Part shown: positions 46,050 to 57,235 of the stretch, one piece after another
Position numbering within the stretch: position 1 is the stretch's first letter
How the letters are laid out: every line of letters begins with the position of its first letter
NCBI GenBank assembly: GCA_028456385.1
Contig: JALNQF010000064.1
Coordinates: 1-64,000 of the forward strand
Direction of reading: 5' to 3'
From: Ophiosphaerella korrae
Taxonomy: Eukaryota; Ascomycota; Dothideomycetes; Pleosporales; Phaeosphaeriaceae
Length of the DNA stretch: 64,000 nt
The notes under the pieces: generated by a model
What the model was told of the DNA's origin: nothing
What the model saw: the letters and a program-made list of their open reading frames with translations, nothing else
The model's database searches: none
Made by a program: the position numbers and the translations under genes

Positions 46050-46388
46050 GTCGTTTTGGGCGTAAAAATGAGAAATATTGGAGCTGGCGGCTACAGGCAA
46101 GGATATAAGTTAGGTTTATATGCTCTTATCGAATAACCACGTGACAGTTCAGAGCCGGGCTGCTGATTGTTCTGGTAGTATCGGCGTGCAAGCGCAACTC
46201 GGCACGACTTGTTACATGATACGCTATCAGAAACGCAGGGGTCCGAACGGGGAAGTATCTGGCTCATGGGCAGTCTGCACCTTACAAAGCTTGTTGATTT
46301 CATTGCTACTGAAAATTTTCAATCACCAAGTTCTCTTCGGAATAATCTTTTCGATCAATCAAATCCTATAGATACCCCCATGCCTACT

Positions 46389-47959
46389 TCAGCCTAGTAT
46401 AGGTGCTTTCTCTGTTACGGCGTTGAGGAACCAGGCACCTTGCATAAATGCACAAATTGGCTGTGGTGAAGCTCTCCAGAAGGTGCCCAGAAACTGGCCA
46501 TCTGACATCATGACGGTACCCACCAGATACCGTAATGGTTCACCTGGTATCGAATTTAAAGATTTTTTATCGGCTGCAAGTATATTTCCTTTACGTGGAA
46601 TCAGGGGAAACCGAGGCTGTGCAACGATACGTTGTAGAACGCATACTCCGGTGTCCTGGTTCGACTTTACGAGACTGCGAAAAGCGTCTTCCGTAGGGAC
46701 GTCAGTTCCAAATACTATTCCCTTCCCTTTCCCACTGGCAATTGGTTTTAAAAGCCAATCATTTTTAGAGCTCTTCCCAGCGTAAATTTCTTCGAGTTTA
46801 TTACTCATATCCTTCGACCCTGCGATATAAGTTTCTGCCAAACCTCGCTTTAAGCACTCTGACTGTGCACGCGAAATGACTCCTTGCTTAGAAACTAGAT
46901 TTCCCAACTCTGACGCGATAATGGCAAGCATTCGCTTATCATGCGCGAGGAACATGGTACGAAGATCATTCAAAGATCGCCAAGCGAGCTCCTGCAAGAT
47001 TTTCTCTGGGAGAGCAAGCAGCTGTGCTTGGCGCGCTCCAATCACAACGACATCAATTTTCATTGGTGTGTGTGTTTCCTTCTCGAAGAAAAAATCCGAA
47101 GACGAGGTCGTTGCAATAAGCTTAGACCCAGAGGGGGACTGGTTATCGGGTATGACGTCGAGGTGCTCAGGCCGAACAAATCGAACTTTGCCCAATCCGT
47201 GATTCTGGAAGTACGATTGTATGTTGACAAGTTCGACATGTGGGATCCCATCCCCTAGAAGAAACCATGTTGTTTCATAACAACCAAATCTTTCCTTTAT
47301 CATCGCATCAACCTACAATTCAAGCGTCAGTGAGTTATTCGCGTCTATGCAGATGGAAAACAACTAACCTCGGGAGCTGTGGTCTCAAATATCGCCTCCT
47401 CGGGTACTTCCTTTCTGTGAAAGTTGTCAATCGTGGTTGCGAGAATGTAACCACTCAGAGGATAACGGCAATTGATCTCGCAAATTTTGAATGGGCCGAG
47501 ACGACGGTGTTTGGTTGCGGTATCTTTCGTTATATTCTCTGAGTCTTCGCTGATGAGTATGTCAGGTCTCCAGAGACCACTGGCCTTCCGATATTCCCCT
47601 TTCTCGCATCTTGCTGTGCTGAGCCACCGGAGCAATGCCTCGGCCTTCGGATCTATTGGCATTCGCTCCCAAAATCTCGCATCCATATCATCCCACCATC
47701 TATCGATGATATCACAGACAGCTATGTGAAGACTTTCGCATAGCTGCCGCAATTCATTCATGCGGCTCTGTGGCATAAATATGGGAATAGCCTGGATAGC
47801 CTTCTCTAAGCTTTCTGGCCATGGACCTAGGCTCTTGAATACTGCTCGCAAGGCATCAGCGTCCATAGACGAAGAAGCTGCTGTATGAGGGTCGGTCAAT
47901 CTCGCCTGGTTGACCGAGGCGGCGGAAGGGTCAACTTGAACAAATTCTGGAACGTCCAT
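46389..47959 (-). CDS. ATP-grasp family ligase-like protein
   Basis: Exons 47959-47369 and 47312-46389 give 504 aa, joined TAPE-VDAMIKERFG over a 57-nt intron. The N-terminal half has RWWDDMDARFWERMP, WLRPDILI-like sequence (LWRPDILISED) and ICEINCRYPLSGYILA, the pre-ATP-grasp signature where a Glu/Asn pair helps bind metal. The C-terminal half has DWLLKPIASGKGKGIVFG, the nucleotide-binding Lys and Gly-rich loop of ATP-grasp enzymes, then VCVLQRIVAQP and YLVGTVMMSDGQ. It resembles an uncharacterised fungal ATP-grasp group distantly like glutathionylspermidine-synthase-type ligases. Expected chemistry: carboxylate activation as acyl-phosphate and amide formation. It is divergent from the PaaK-like gene. 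Confidence 0.75.
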
Positions 47960-48591
47960 TTCGTATGATAGAGAATATAAACAGTAAATGATTAAATCTT
48001 GACTGTGAGACAATAATTTAGGAGATTTAATCACTTTAAGTCGAGAGTTTCGTCTCCTGTTCAACCACCCTCATGAACAGCATCAGTAGCAAAGCTCGGC
48101 AGTTTTCATGACAAGCCTCCGGAGTATTACCTAAACTGTTACCAGCAATTACCCTGGCAAACCCCACAGGGTATGAGCTAAACTGTGTCAGTGCATTCGG
48201 CCCTACATTCCCCGGAGTTTGGAAGACGCTAGAGGGCATTAGCATGTCGACTCGTATCTCTGGAATGTAGCGTGATTTTTATTTTCCTTAGATTGGAGCA
48301 GAAATTTTGCTAGTCTTTAGGCTCTAATCTTTGTAAAAGAAGGTTCAAGCTGCATGGATGCGAGCCGAGATGCCAACACCCTGTACATATGGAGCTGATC
48401 ACGTCGCCGTATCAATGAGTTGGCCGAAGTTCAAGACGCTAAGGTGCGCCGAGAATCAAGAGAGTATGAATCCTGCATAATTAATGTACGACGGGGAGAT
48501 ATAAGTAAAGTAATGGGCTACAAACTTGATTTAACAAGGCATTCTGTCTTTGTTCTTTTCCAATTTTCTCAATAAAAAGAGAGGCCTCACC
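47960..48591. promoter_or_regulatory. Bidirectional promoter, ATP-grasp / PaaK-like genes
   Basis: A 632-bp gap between divergent starts. A TATA-like GATATAAG lies near 48499, and three GCCGAR hexamers lie at 48364, 48423 and 48448. Confidence 0.45.
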
Positions 48592-50082
48592 ATGGGTAAA
48601 CCGAAACTCCCACCACAAATGAACCATTACCATGGTCCTTTTACTCTGGAACAAGTACTGGCTGTTGCCAAAATTCACCCATTCTATTCCGATGAGCACA
48701 TTTCGGCGCCTGACTATGATGAGGTGGCACAAGCGGCGCGGAACCCTTCGGGCATCTCTGCAAATCTACAAGAGATGCCCATTACTAAAAAGGAAAGACT
48801 GGCAGCAGTCACAAATCGGCTTAGCCCAAACACTGCGGAAGCCAGGTCATTCCGAAGTGGGGCTATCATTGGTATCACTGGGGGTGGCAGTGGAAAGGGA
48901 GTCCCAATGCCTTTCTTCACGGATGCCCAAGAGACTGTAGCTATTCGGTCCTTTGTAGGCAAACTTCTTGTCAAATGCGGCGTCGTGGGGGACGGAGATG
49001 TTGCCATTGTGCTCAATACAACAGGCAATCTATACCGGTTCGTATTCAGCATATCACATATTCTCCTATTACATCTGACATTGAATCCGGCTAGGTCTCT
49101 GAGCATTATATCTGAGAGTCTGGAGCATGCAGGTGTATCCACGTTGATGGCGGGTCATACTATGGACCCAGATCGCCTTGTCAGGACTTGCCAGCAGCTG
49201 CAGCCCAATGTTCTCGCTGGCGCCCCTAGCCAGCTCATCCAACTCGCTCGTCATGTTTCAAAGACAGGTGCGAATCTCAGTTTCGAAAAAATCATTTACA
49301 CTTCGGAGCCGCTCCCGCTTCCCCAGCACGCATACTTGAATCAAATTTTCGGAGATACTCATCGGCCCATATCGTTTGGATCTATCTACGGAAGTGCCGA
49401 GGCCGGCCCATGGGCTGTTGCTAATCATAATCTTTCAGGCCACCACGGAGAGCATGTAGATTTGATATATGACAAGAACGCCATGGTTGTTGAGATTATC
49501 CCCGCGGCATCGGCAAATTCGGACGAAAGCACCGTACCAAAAGATACCGAGAACGTTCCGCATGGTAGTATCGGTACTATCGTCCTTACTTCGCTTCAAA
49601 AGCTTCGCCACCCTTTGGTGAGGTATTATACTGGAGACGTTGGTTCCTTACACGATTTGAGTTCCGAGATGTATTCGTACATGGGCGAAGGTGGTCATGA
49701 TCTCGGCGTTTTACGAATGTATGGGCGGGATCGTACGGAATCGTTCAAGTGGCAAGCCAATTTCTACGAACTAAGTGCTATTGGAGACGTGATGAAAACG
49801 GCCAATTGGGGGGTCTTGGATTGGCAGATCTCGTTGGATATTAACAATGATTCTGGGGAACATATAATGGAAGTTAAACTCATCCGACCCGAGCCTTCCA
49901 CAACAATTCTGTCAGCCAGTGAGCTCAGGAAGGAGCTCTCCGGGTTTTTCAACGTATACCCAAAGGTTGACCACTTGTTCAAAATCCGAAGTGTTGGACT
50001 ACAGGATATGGTTCGAAGTGAAACAGCTGGTAAAATCATCAGATTAGTAGACAAGACAAAATCAACCTCAGCGAAGAAATAA
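48592..50082 (+). CDS. PaaK-like adenylate-forming (AMP-binding) enzyme
   Basis: Exons 48592-49037 and 49095-50082 give 477 aa. The 57-nt intron is in frame; splicing gives NLYRSLSIISESLEHAG. The start has a strong CACCATGG context. Signatures of stand-alone phenylacetate-CoA-ligase-like enzymes are present: ITGGGSGKGVPMPFF (phosphate-binding loop), FGSIYGSAEAGPWA, VRYYTGDVG (ATP-binding Asp) and GRDRTESFKWQANFYE (hinge). It has no carrier-protein or condensation domain, so it is not an NRPS module. Likely activates a small carboxylic acid as its adenylate, for CoA transfer or direct capture by an amine. Substrate unknown. Confidence 0.85.
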   Translation: MGKPKLPPQMNHYHGPFTLEQVLAVAKIHPFYSDEHISAPDYDEVAQAARNPSGISANLQEMPITKKERLAAVTNRLSPNTAEARSFRSGAIIGITGGGSGKGVPMPFFTDAQETVAIRSFVGKLLVKCGVVGDGDVAIVLNTTGNLYRFVFSISHILLLHLTLNPARSLSIISESLEHAGVSTLMAGHTMDPDRLVRTCQQLQPNVLAGAPSQLIQLARHVSKTGANLSFEKIIYTSEPLPLPQHAYLNQIFGDTHRPISFGSIYGSAEAGPWAVANHNLSGHHGEHVDLIYDKNAMVVEIIPAASANSDESTVPKDTENVPHGSIGTIVLTSLQKLRHPLVRYYTGDVGSLHDLSSEMYSYMGEGGHDLGVLRMYGRDRTESFKWQANFYELSAIGDVMKTANWGVLDWQISLDINNDSGEHIMEVKLIRPEPSTTILSASELRKELSGFFNVYPKVDHLFKIRSVGLQDMVRSETAGKIIRLVDKTKSTSAKK

Positions 50083-50770
50083 AAGGATAGCAGCTTACGT
50101 GCACTTTTCGTATTCATCACTACACAGTAACTTTTTTTGATAAATGAATTATTATTATCATTTCTCCCTAAGTTGGCTTGCTGACTACACGCTGAAAAAG
50201 TTCTTTTTAATGTGCAGTGCGGCTTATTTGGGCCTCAAAAAAACTGTCAGTTGCGGTGAACAGGAATAGGGACACGTAAACCAGGGCAGTCTGTGTTGCG
50301 GCATTTTCCTTCCGGGGGTTTTCGGTGCCTCTGAATACCTGGTCATCTCACACTCTGGACACAGGCTGAAGAGACAAATGCTTAGTGTGTCAGACAGGTC
50401 TCGTCACATGTCACCTACCGATCGAAAACTATATCTTAGAGTGTTAACGTGTTTCTGGGCATGGGAGCACCCCTGGCGTACCCTTCGCTAGCCGCTGCAG
50501 TTCGCTTAGGTGCGCTAACAGGGACAGTGCCCACAGCAAGGTTGCATCTGCGGTGTCCAACCGGCATGCTGAATGAACCCGGTGTGGTTGCTCAATCTTA
50601 AACTCAGACTTCCCCCACCCCAGCATCTCTAGACGTGACTCTCTGCCACATAGCTGATACGTAGTTTTACCAGTTGCCTTGAGAATTCCATTGACATAGA
50701 TTACCGGCGGATTCCACCAAATTCATTCTTGTCGCGAGGCCAGAAACGTTTTAGGTTACCCTATCCTCCA
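50083..50770. other. Intergenic region
   Basis: No supported gene. It should contain the promoter of the decarboxylase gene; a CCGGGGGTTTTCGG stretch lies near 50312. Confidence 0.45.
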
Positions 50771-52497
50771 ATGATGGCAATTCCTTCAGCTGGTATGCCG
50801 ACAGAGGCGGCCATGAGCCTGATAAAGTCACTTCTTCGTGAGGATCTCGACCCGAAACTCAATTTGGCTACGTAAGTCTAATATCTCCATAAAAGGTATC
50901 TAATACTGATTGCATCCGGAGATTTTCCACCACCACGTTTGACGACTTACCGATCGACATCGTATGCGATACGTTACGGAAAAACATGTCCAATCAGCAC
51001 GAATATGAAGGGATTTCTAGGTAAGTCAAATGTCTCACGTGGGGGTGACAGACTTCTGACGTGCAAAGGATTCACCGAGAGTGTTCAGATATTCTTGCAG
51101 CACTATGGCATGGAGGCAACAATGCAGAGAGACCAATTGGTACTGCGACTACGGGTTCCTCTGAAGCTGTTATGCTCGGTTGTCTAGCCATGAAGAAGCA
51201 ATGGGTAACGGAGAGACGGAAATTAGGAGCGGATACGTCATGTCCGAATATTATCTTCAGTTCTATTGCCCACATGGTCTGCGCCAAGTTCTCTCAGTAC
51301 TTCGACGTTGAAGCCAGAATTGTACCGGCAACACCTGCAAGTGGCTATGTCATGGATCCTGAAACCGTGGCGCAGTTCGTGGACGAGAATACAAGTAAGC
51401 CTAACATGTAAAACTCGTGGATATTCAGCTTACCACCTCTTTCGATGCAGTTGGTTTAGTTGCTGTTCTTGGAAGCACCTATACTGGGCATTATGAGCCC
51501 GTTCGAAGGATTTCGGATGTTCTTGATGACATCTACTCTCGTACAGGCATAGATGTTCCGATACACGTCGACGCTGCGTCGGGGGGCTTAGTGGCACCAT
51601 TCGCACAACCGGAACTAATATGGTCTGCATATCCAGTGTAATAAGAAGATAGTACCTTAAAGCTAACGTATAAAGGGATTTTCGATTGAACAGAGTTCGT
51701 TCTATCAACGTGTCTAGTCATAAGTATGGTCAGGTTCCGACATCACTTGGCTGGGTATGTACGCTGGTGAACAATCTATACCACTAGCCAAATACTAAGA
51801 CCTCACAGGTGGTTTGGAGAGATGCTAACTGTATTCCACAAGATATGATCTTCGATGTGGAGTATCTTGATCAAGTATACCAATCATGGACCCTGAGTTT
51901 CTCGAAGCCGAGTATTCAAGTCGTTTTACAGTATTACAACTTCATTCACAATGGATTCAATGGCACAGCAAGAATTATTCGAGACTGCATACTACGTGCA
52001 CAGGATCTGAGCCTCATGCTGGAGAAAACCAAAAGGTTCAAATGCATCTCGAGTATCCACAATTACCAAGAAAGGGAACAACAACTCGGCAGCATGCAAA
52101 ACCATCCAAGCGAATTGACTACTGGGAAAAAATATAATTTTAAGAAAGAAAAAGGTAATAGCACTGAGGGCCACGCACATCTCGACTGTTCTGGATTACC
52201 GGTTGTCGCTTTCGCTTTCAGTAACGGCTTTCAGTCGGCTAATCCCGGGGCGAGACTCGAAGCTCTTTCGAGACATCTTCGTAAACTTGGATATTCTGTC
52301 CCCTGTAATAATTCTCCTTAGGCCTGAATAGATGGGCTGAAACTAACAACACTACAGGCTGCAATATACCACTCTTCTCTGGATCGGTGAGCGTGCTCCG
52401 CATTGTTGTTAGACCAGACATTGATGAGCACATCATTGACCGCCTAATGAAGGATATAGACCACTGTATTCGAGAAGCTGTACCCACTAGTCCATAG
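50771..52497 (+). CDS. PLP-dependent amino-acid decarboxylase, glutamate-decarboxylase-like
   Basis: Seven exons (50771-50871, 50922-51020, 51069-51394, 51451-51637, 51694-51754, 51809-52304, 52358-52497) give 469 aa with all frames and motifs restored. [13 protein letters not shown] binds the cofactor phosphate, HVDAASGG holds the aspartate that pairs with the pyridine nitrogen, and [10 protein letters not shown] carries the Schiff-base lysine (Lys248). The C-terminal [20 protein letters not shown] is family-typical. An unusual Lys/Gln/His-rich insert lies around residues 340-385. It is diverged from housekeeping glutamate decarboxylase (short N terminus, no calmodulin-like tail), so aspartate, glutamate or a related acid could be the substrate, giving beta-alanine, GABA or another amine building block. 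Confidence 0.85.
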
Positions 52498-52889
52498 GTT
52501 TAGTGAAAGGCGAATATAACCCAGAGTGCCTACCTTAGTAGATTAATCGAAAAGACAAATTTTTTATATCTACCGGAACCAATTTTGGTTCTAACATTAT
52601 CGTCAGTTTTTCGGTTGGTTAGTCAGCCTGATCAATAACTACGCATTTGAATTACAGTCAAGTTTTGTGTGCAGTCTACATAGTGCTCTAGCCTATACGA
52701 TGAATAGTTGATCCGGCGTCTGGGGAGCACATTGCGAAAATGAGAGTGCTGAATTCAATCTAAAATTGTCTAGTACGACGAGCATTATGCATTACAAGAA
52801 CGCAACCGTCCAGTAGATCCTAACCCACAGTCTAGTGAGTGCTCTCCGAGAAAAAGTACTTCTCTCAACACTATACCTGTTTTATCTGA

Positions 52890-53620
52890 TGTAACTTTCG
52901 GCTGCAAGGCACGGCCCGACTGGCCTAGACGAGCGGGTCCTCTTACAAAGCTATCTCTGATGTAACTTTGGGTGATAGCTGTAAATTAGACTGCTCGGCT
53001 TCTCCGTCCTCTTTCTTTATAGTTGTGTGGGTACAAAGTACAAAGCCCGCCCCGAATAACCTAGACGAGTGGGTTCTCTCGATGCAAGTTTCGGCTGCAA
53101 GGCACGGCCCGACTGGCCTAAACGAGCGGGTCCTCTTGCAACGCTATCTCTGATGCAACTTTCAGCGATAACTCTAAATTAGACTGCTCGGCTTCTGTGT
53201 GGGTACAAAGTACAAAGCCCGCCCCGAATACCGAAAAATTTGCCGAAGTGGCCGCCAGGGCTTTAGTCTTAGCTACCGATCAAAACCTAAACGTGTGGGT
53301 CGCAAGTGCTCCACTAGCGGCACGCTAGTAAGCGCCGAGTAACGTCAAAAAGTTGAAAACCCTCTAAACATTGATGTATATGGACTAAAATTGAGCTTTA
53401 AAATTAATTTAAGTAATAATCAAGCGTTGCGATAGACTTGTAAGAATCATGGTGATGTAATTTTGTTCGTAAGCCCAATGTGACGCGTCATCGCAGCTGA
53501 TTCAAGCTTGTCCAGCGATCCGCAGAGCCCCTACTAGCTAGCGGCCGGTGGGCTCTCCCGATACAAATTTCGGCTGCAAGGCACGGCCCGGTTGGCCTTG
53601 ACGAGTAGGTCCTGACAGGG
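52890..53620. repeat. Repeats of about 193 bp, two full copies and a partial third
   Basis: TCGGCTGCAAGGCACGGCCC recurs at 52898, 53091 and 53570. The first two copies are 193 bp apart and share CTGCTCGGCTTCT and ACAAAGTACAAAGCCCGCC; the third is partial. Non-coding. Confidence 0.8.
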
Positions 53621-53629
53621 CTACATGAA

Positions 53630-54967
53630 CAGTTGGACGCGCGGTAGCAATTGCAGTAGTGCTTGCGCCCTATAATATACCTACGTAAGCTATCACCTCA
53701 TATAGGCACTACCGGCGAAAATAACTCCCTAGTATCGCTCCTTTATTAATTTAATATACTTCTAGTAGTTATTAATAGTAAGTTTCTCCTACTCCTCTCG
53801 AAGGAACTAGGATACCTACTCTAAAGTAAGCTAGTAAATAGGTAAGAGTTAGGATAGAGTTAGCTTAGCTTATATTAGACATTAACCCTAACCTAACCCC
53901 TATCTTATATTATCACTTATTATAGGAGTATTTTTATATTCAACAGTTAAAATCGATTAATTAGATAAATTTTTATTACTTCTTACATCTATTTAACTTC
54001 AAAGCTGTAATAAATATTCTATTTTAAAGTTTTTTATTATATAATTATATTAATTATCGAATAATAATTAAATCTTATAATCTTAGAAGCTATTAAAAAT
54101 ACTTACTATAAAGAGAGTACTAGGGAATTAATATTATATTAGTAAACTAGTAGGGTATAATAGCTAAAGTAAGATAAATACCCCCTATCTATTATAATTA
54201 GATATAATCAATTGATGATATTACGTGATATAATAGGGTTCGGATTATGTAGTTGCGAAGGATTGAAAAGTTTATAAGAAAAAATATAAATCGTGACGTA
54301 GCTGAGAGATCTTAAATGGTATGAAAATGCGAGAGCTATACTGCTAGGTTCTGTTTACAAACTGTGACAGAGTTACTAAGTCATAACGTAGTTTTATCTC
54401 TAGTGTGACTTTACTCAACTTTCTAATTAGCCAATTCACTGTAGGTAGAACTCAGCGATACATGGGCTACCCGTCTCTCATTTGCTACTTTGAAATTTGA
54501 AAAAACTCTTAGAGTCGCGGCTAAGTAGGGGGATACAGCGGAAGAGGCGATTGATAGCATCCACGAAACGACCGACAGCATGACCAACGCCGCGGTATTG
54601 TCAGTTCTAGACTATTGCCACAGAGGAAGAAACGTTATAGAATATTAGTATATCAACTCTGGTTTAATAAATGTGCAGATGGTAGACTTGAAAAGTCAAA
54701 TAGCAAAGTCGTATCGAACGCGGTGCGCCTCCCGACTGAAGCATTGACGTTACATACCTTTGAATGATGCACAAGTATCAAGCCACTCTCAAACATCCAG
54801 GCATGCTTCAATCCTTGGTCTTTTTGATATTATGACTGGTTTGCGACAATTTTCTCCTGAACCGCTTTTTCGTACTTCTTCAACCACGGTCCAAATTGGA
54901 AGTTTCTCATGTTAATTTCGTTATTTCGTGGTTCCGATGTGGGTTTTCTTACATCGATTCTTTAACA
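53630..54967. other. AT-rich RIP-like island
   Basis: Extremely TA-rich sequence (especially 53680-54240) with stops in all frames, like other RIP-damaged repeats. No gene. Confidence 0.65.
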
Positions 54968-57129
54968 CTAAGGTCGGAGCGAGAATTCTGGATATGCCTT
55001 CTCTATACCGAATTTCTTTCCTAAAATTACAAGCTGGCCGACAAAGATCATCATGCCAAAAGCCCTTCTGTTGCCTTCCTTAATTGCATGCTGCACTAAT
55101 CCTTCACACTTGTCCCATTTCAGAAATCCAAGTGCTTCAATGTTCTCCTTCGTGATAAGCGTATTAAACAGATTATATACTGCGCCACCAGCCTTGTACT
55201 TAATTGGCGCAGTAAAGGGGTGCTTCTTCCGCTTATACAATTCTTCAGTGACGAATGGCTTTACGGCCTCCTTTAGGATCCATTTCTCATTAAAGGTTTG
55301 AGTCTCTGGATCCCACCTAATCTTCATACTTGGCGGCAGGGACATGACATATTCAGTGAGACGGTGGTCTAGGAAGGGTTGTCGACCTTCAACGCTATGC
55401 GCCATTTCACAGCGATCTCCAAGGACAGTTAAGAAAAGTTTCGCAAGCGTACATTTAGTCCAGATGTAGAGAGCTGTGTGAAAGGGATGCCATTTCCTGT
55501 TGATTAATTCACGTGTGCATCCGTCAAGAGCATTAACTGCTGTTAGGCGTCTATCGCTTTCGCCAAATTCGGTAGACACCCAGGGTGACAAGAGGTCATC
55601 GTCGAGAGCGCAATATTCTGTGAAGTCAAGAGACGAAATATTGTTTACTTGTCTTCGGACAGCCATTGGAGGGTCGTTTGGGTGATACGAATTTCTCCCT
55701 TCCAGCTCTTTGATGGTTTTAAGACGTTCTTCCTCTGTGAGCGAGGACCCCACCCATGAGTGGTCTGGCTCCCTTACGAAGTCCTTGAGCAGCTCCTTGT
55801 ATCCGCCAAAATGCTCATCTGATCCTTCTCCTGTCAGAACAACTTTGATTCCTGCATCTCTTGCAAGCTTCGAAAGCATGAATTTACCGACTGTACTTAA
55901 GTCCTTCCAAGCTATTTCGTTATGCCAGACTGCGTCTTCGATGTTTGCAACAAATGTTTCCTCGGTCATCTCAATATAGTGCATCTTAACACCGAGCCAT
56001 TCTGCAGTTCTGCGAGCAATCGGCTCTTCATCATGCTCTTCCCCAATGAACTTTACACTGAAGCAATTGATAGCTTCAGACGGTGGTGCGGTGCCTAGTT
56101 GTATGCCTTCAGTCTTCATCAAATATGTGACTATGCCTGCAATTGAACTTGAGTCAATACCGCCGCTAAGGAAGACTCCAATCGGAACGTCGGCTCGTAG
56201 CCGGTCTCTGATCGCTTCAACCAGTCGATCCTGTACGCCTTGAATCATCTCCTTCTCTGTCCTGGTTTCAATATCGTGCTTATATTAATTAGCTGGGAAG
56301 CGTCGCAGCGGAAAAATCGATCTACCTTATCTTGAAACCTAATGTCCCAGTACCTTTCCTGGGAAATGCTATCAAAAGATTTTACGATAAGATAGTGGCC
56401 AGGACTTATCGAACCGACACCCTTAAAAAGTGTCCTCTGATCACAAAGCCAACCAACATCTTTAATACTTTGCACATCCCATTGGGGCTTCCAACCAAAC
56501 GGAAGAAATGCTTTTGCCTCGGAAGCTAGCTGATATCTCGTTAATTAAGCTTAGATACCACAGTTCGAATAGCTTACCAAAAGATTGCCGTCGTGGATAG
56601 TATAATAAAGTGGCTTTATAGCATATCGGTCACAGGCGGCAACAAATAGTTGCGACTTTGAATCATAAAGGCATAACGAGAACTCTCCTCTCAAATGCGA
56701 TAGGAAGGATAACCCATACTCTTTGTACAAGTAGATAATAATCTCAGAATCGCACTTACTCTTGAATATGTAGCCCTTAGCGCTGAGCTCTTCTCTGATC
56801 TCATGATGTCCGTATAGTTCCCCATTGACAATTGCATGGACATTATTATCAGTATCATGGAATGGTTGCTCAGCTTCAGGGCTCAGGTCGACAATGGTGA
56901 GGCGATTATGACCAAGTGCTACAAGGTTCAATCAGTCGTGTGCTTCCAATATAGTAGGGATTGATCGCATACCAACTCTTCCACTCTCATTGATCCAGTG
57001 CCTTCCTGAATCTGGTCCACGATGTTTGATAGTATCTAAGCTTTGGTCTATCGCTCGACTCAGCTTTTCGCGATCTCCAAATAACGGCTTATGGCCGCAC
57101 AGAGCCACCAAACAGCTGATGCCGCACAT
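54968..57129 (-). CDS. Asparagine synthetase, glutamine-hydrolysing, AsnB-like
   Basis: Exons 57129-56973, 56918-56578, 56529-56326 and 56278-54968 give 670 aa. The protein starts MCGISC, so removal of Met exposes the Cys nucleophile of a class II glutamine amidotransferase. RGPDSGRHW, GHNRLTIVDLSPE, AIVNGELYGH and LRGEFSLCLYDS follow. The synthetase domain has LSGGIDSSS (from Leu271), the pyrophosphate loop, and LTGEGSDEHFGGY. Length is nearer bacterial AsnB-like enzymes than the fungal housekeeping ASN1 type (about 570 aa). It converts an aspartate-like carboxylate to an amide through a beta-aspartyl-AMP intermediate, or in pathway versions uses another amine acceptor. It forms the right edge of the cluster. 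Confidence 0.92.
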
Positions 57130-57225
57130 AGCTCGTCCAAGAATATGAGGAGCTAGCCCTGAAGGTAGGCGCTAGTAGATATCTTGGTGAATTCGACAAT
57201 GAGTCAGAGCTAGGAAATATCCCCT

Positions 57226-57235
57226 CCTTATATAC
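57226..57235 (-). promoter_or_regulatory. TATA-like box of the asparagine synthetase gene
   Basis: GTATATAAGG on the minus strand, about 100 bases before the start codon. GCCGAR hexamers lie at 57263 (reverse) and 57325. Confidence 0.4.

Noticed and set aside
52890..53620. CRISPR-like array
   Set aside because: The repeats are ~193 bp apart with no short spacers, and the genome is eukaryotic.
54968..57129. Housekeeping asparagine synthetase
   Set aside because: It is longer and more AsnB-like than the usual fungal ASN1 and sits at a cluster edge; not excluded, but less likely.
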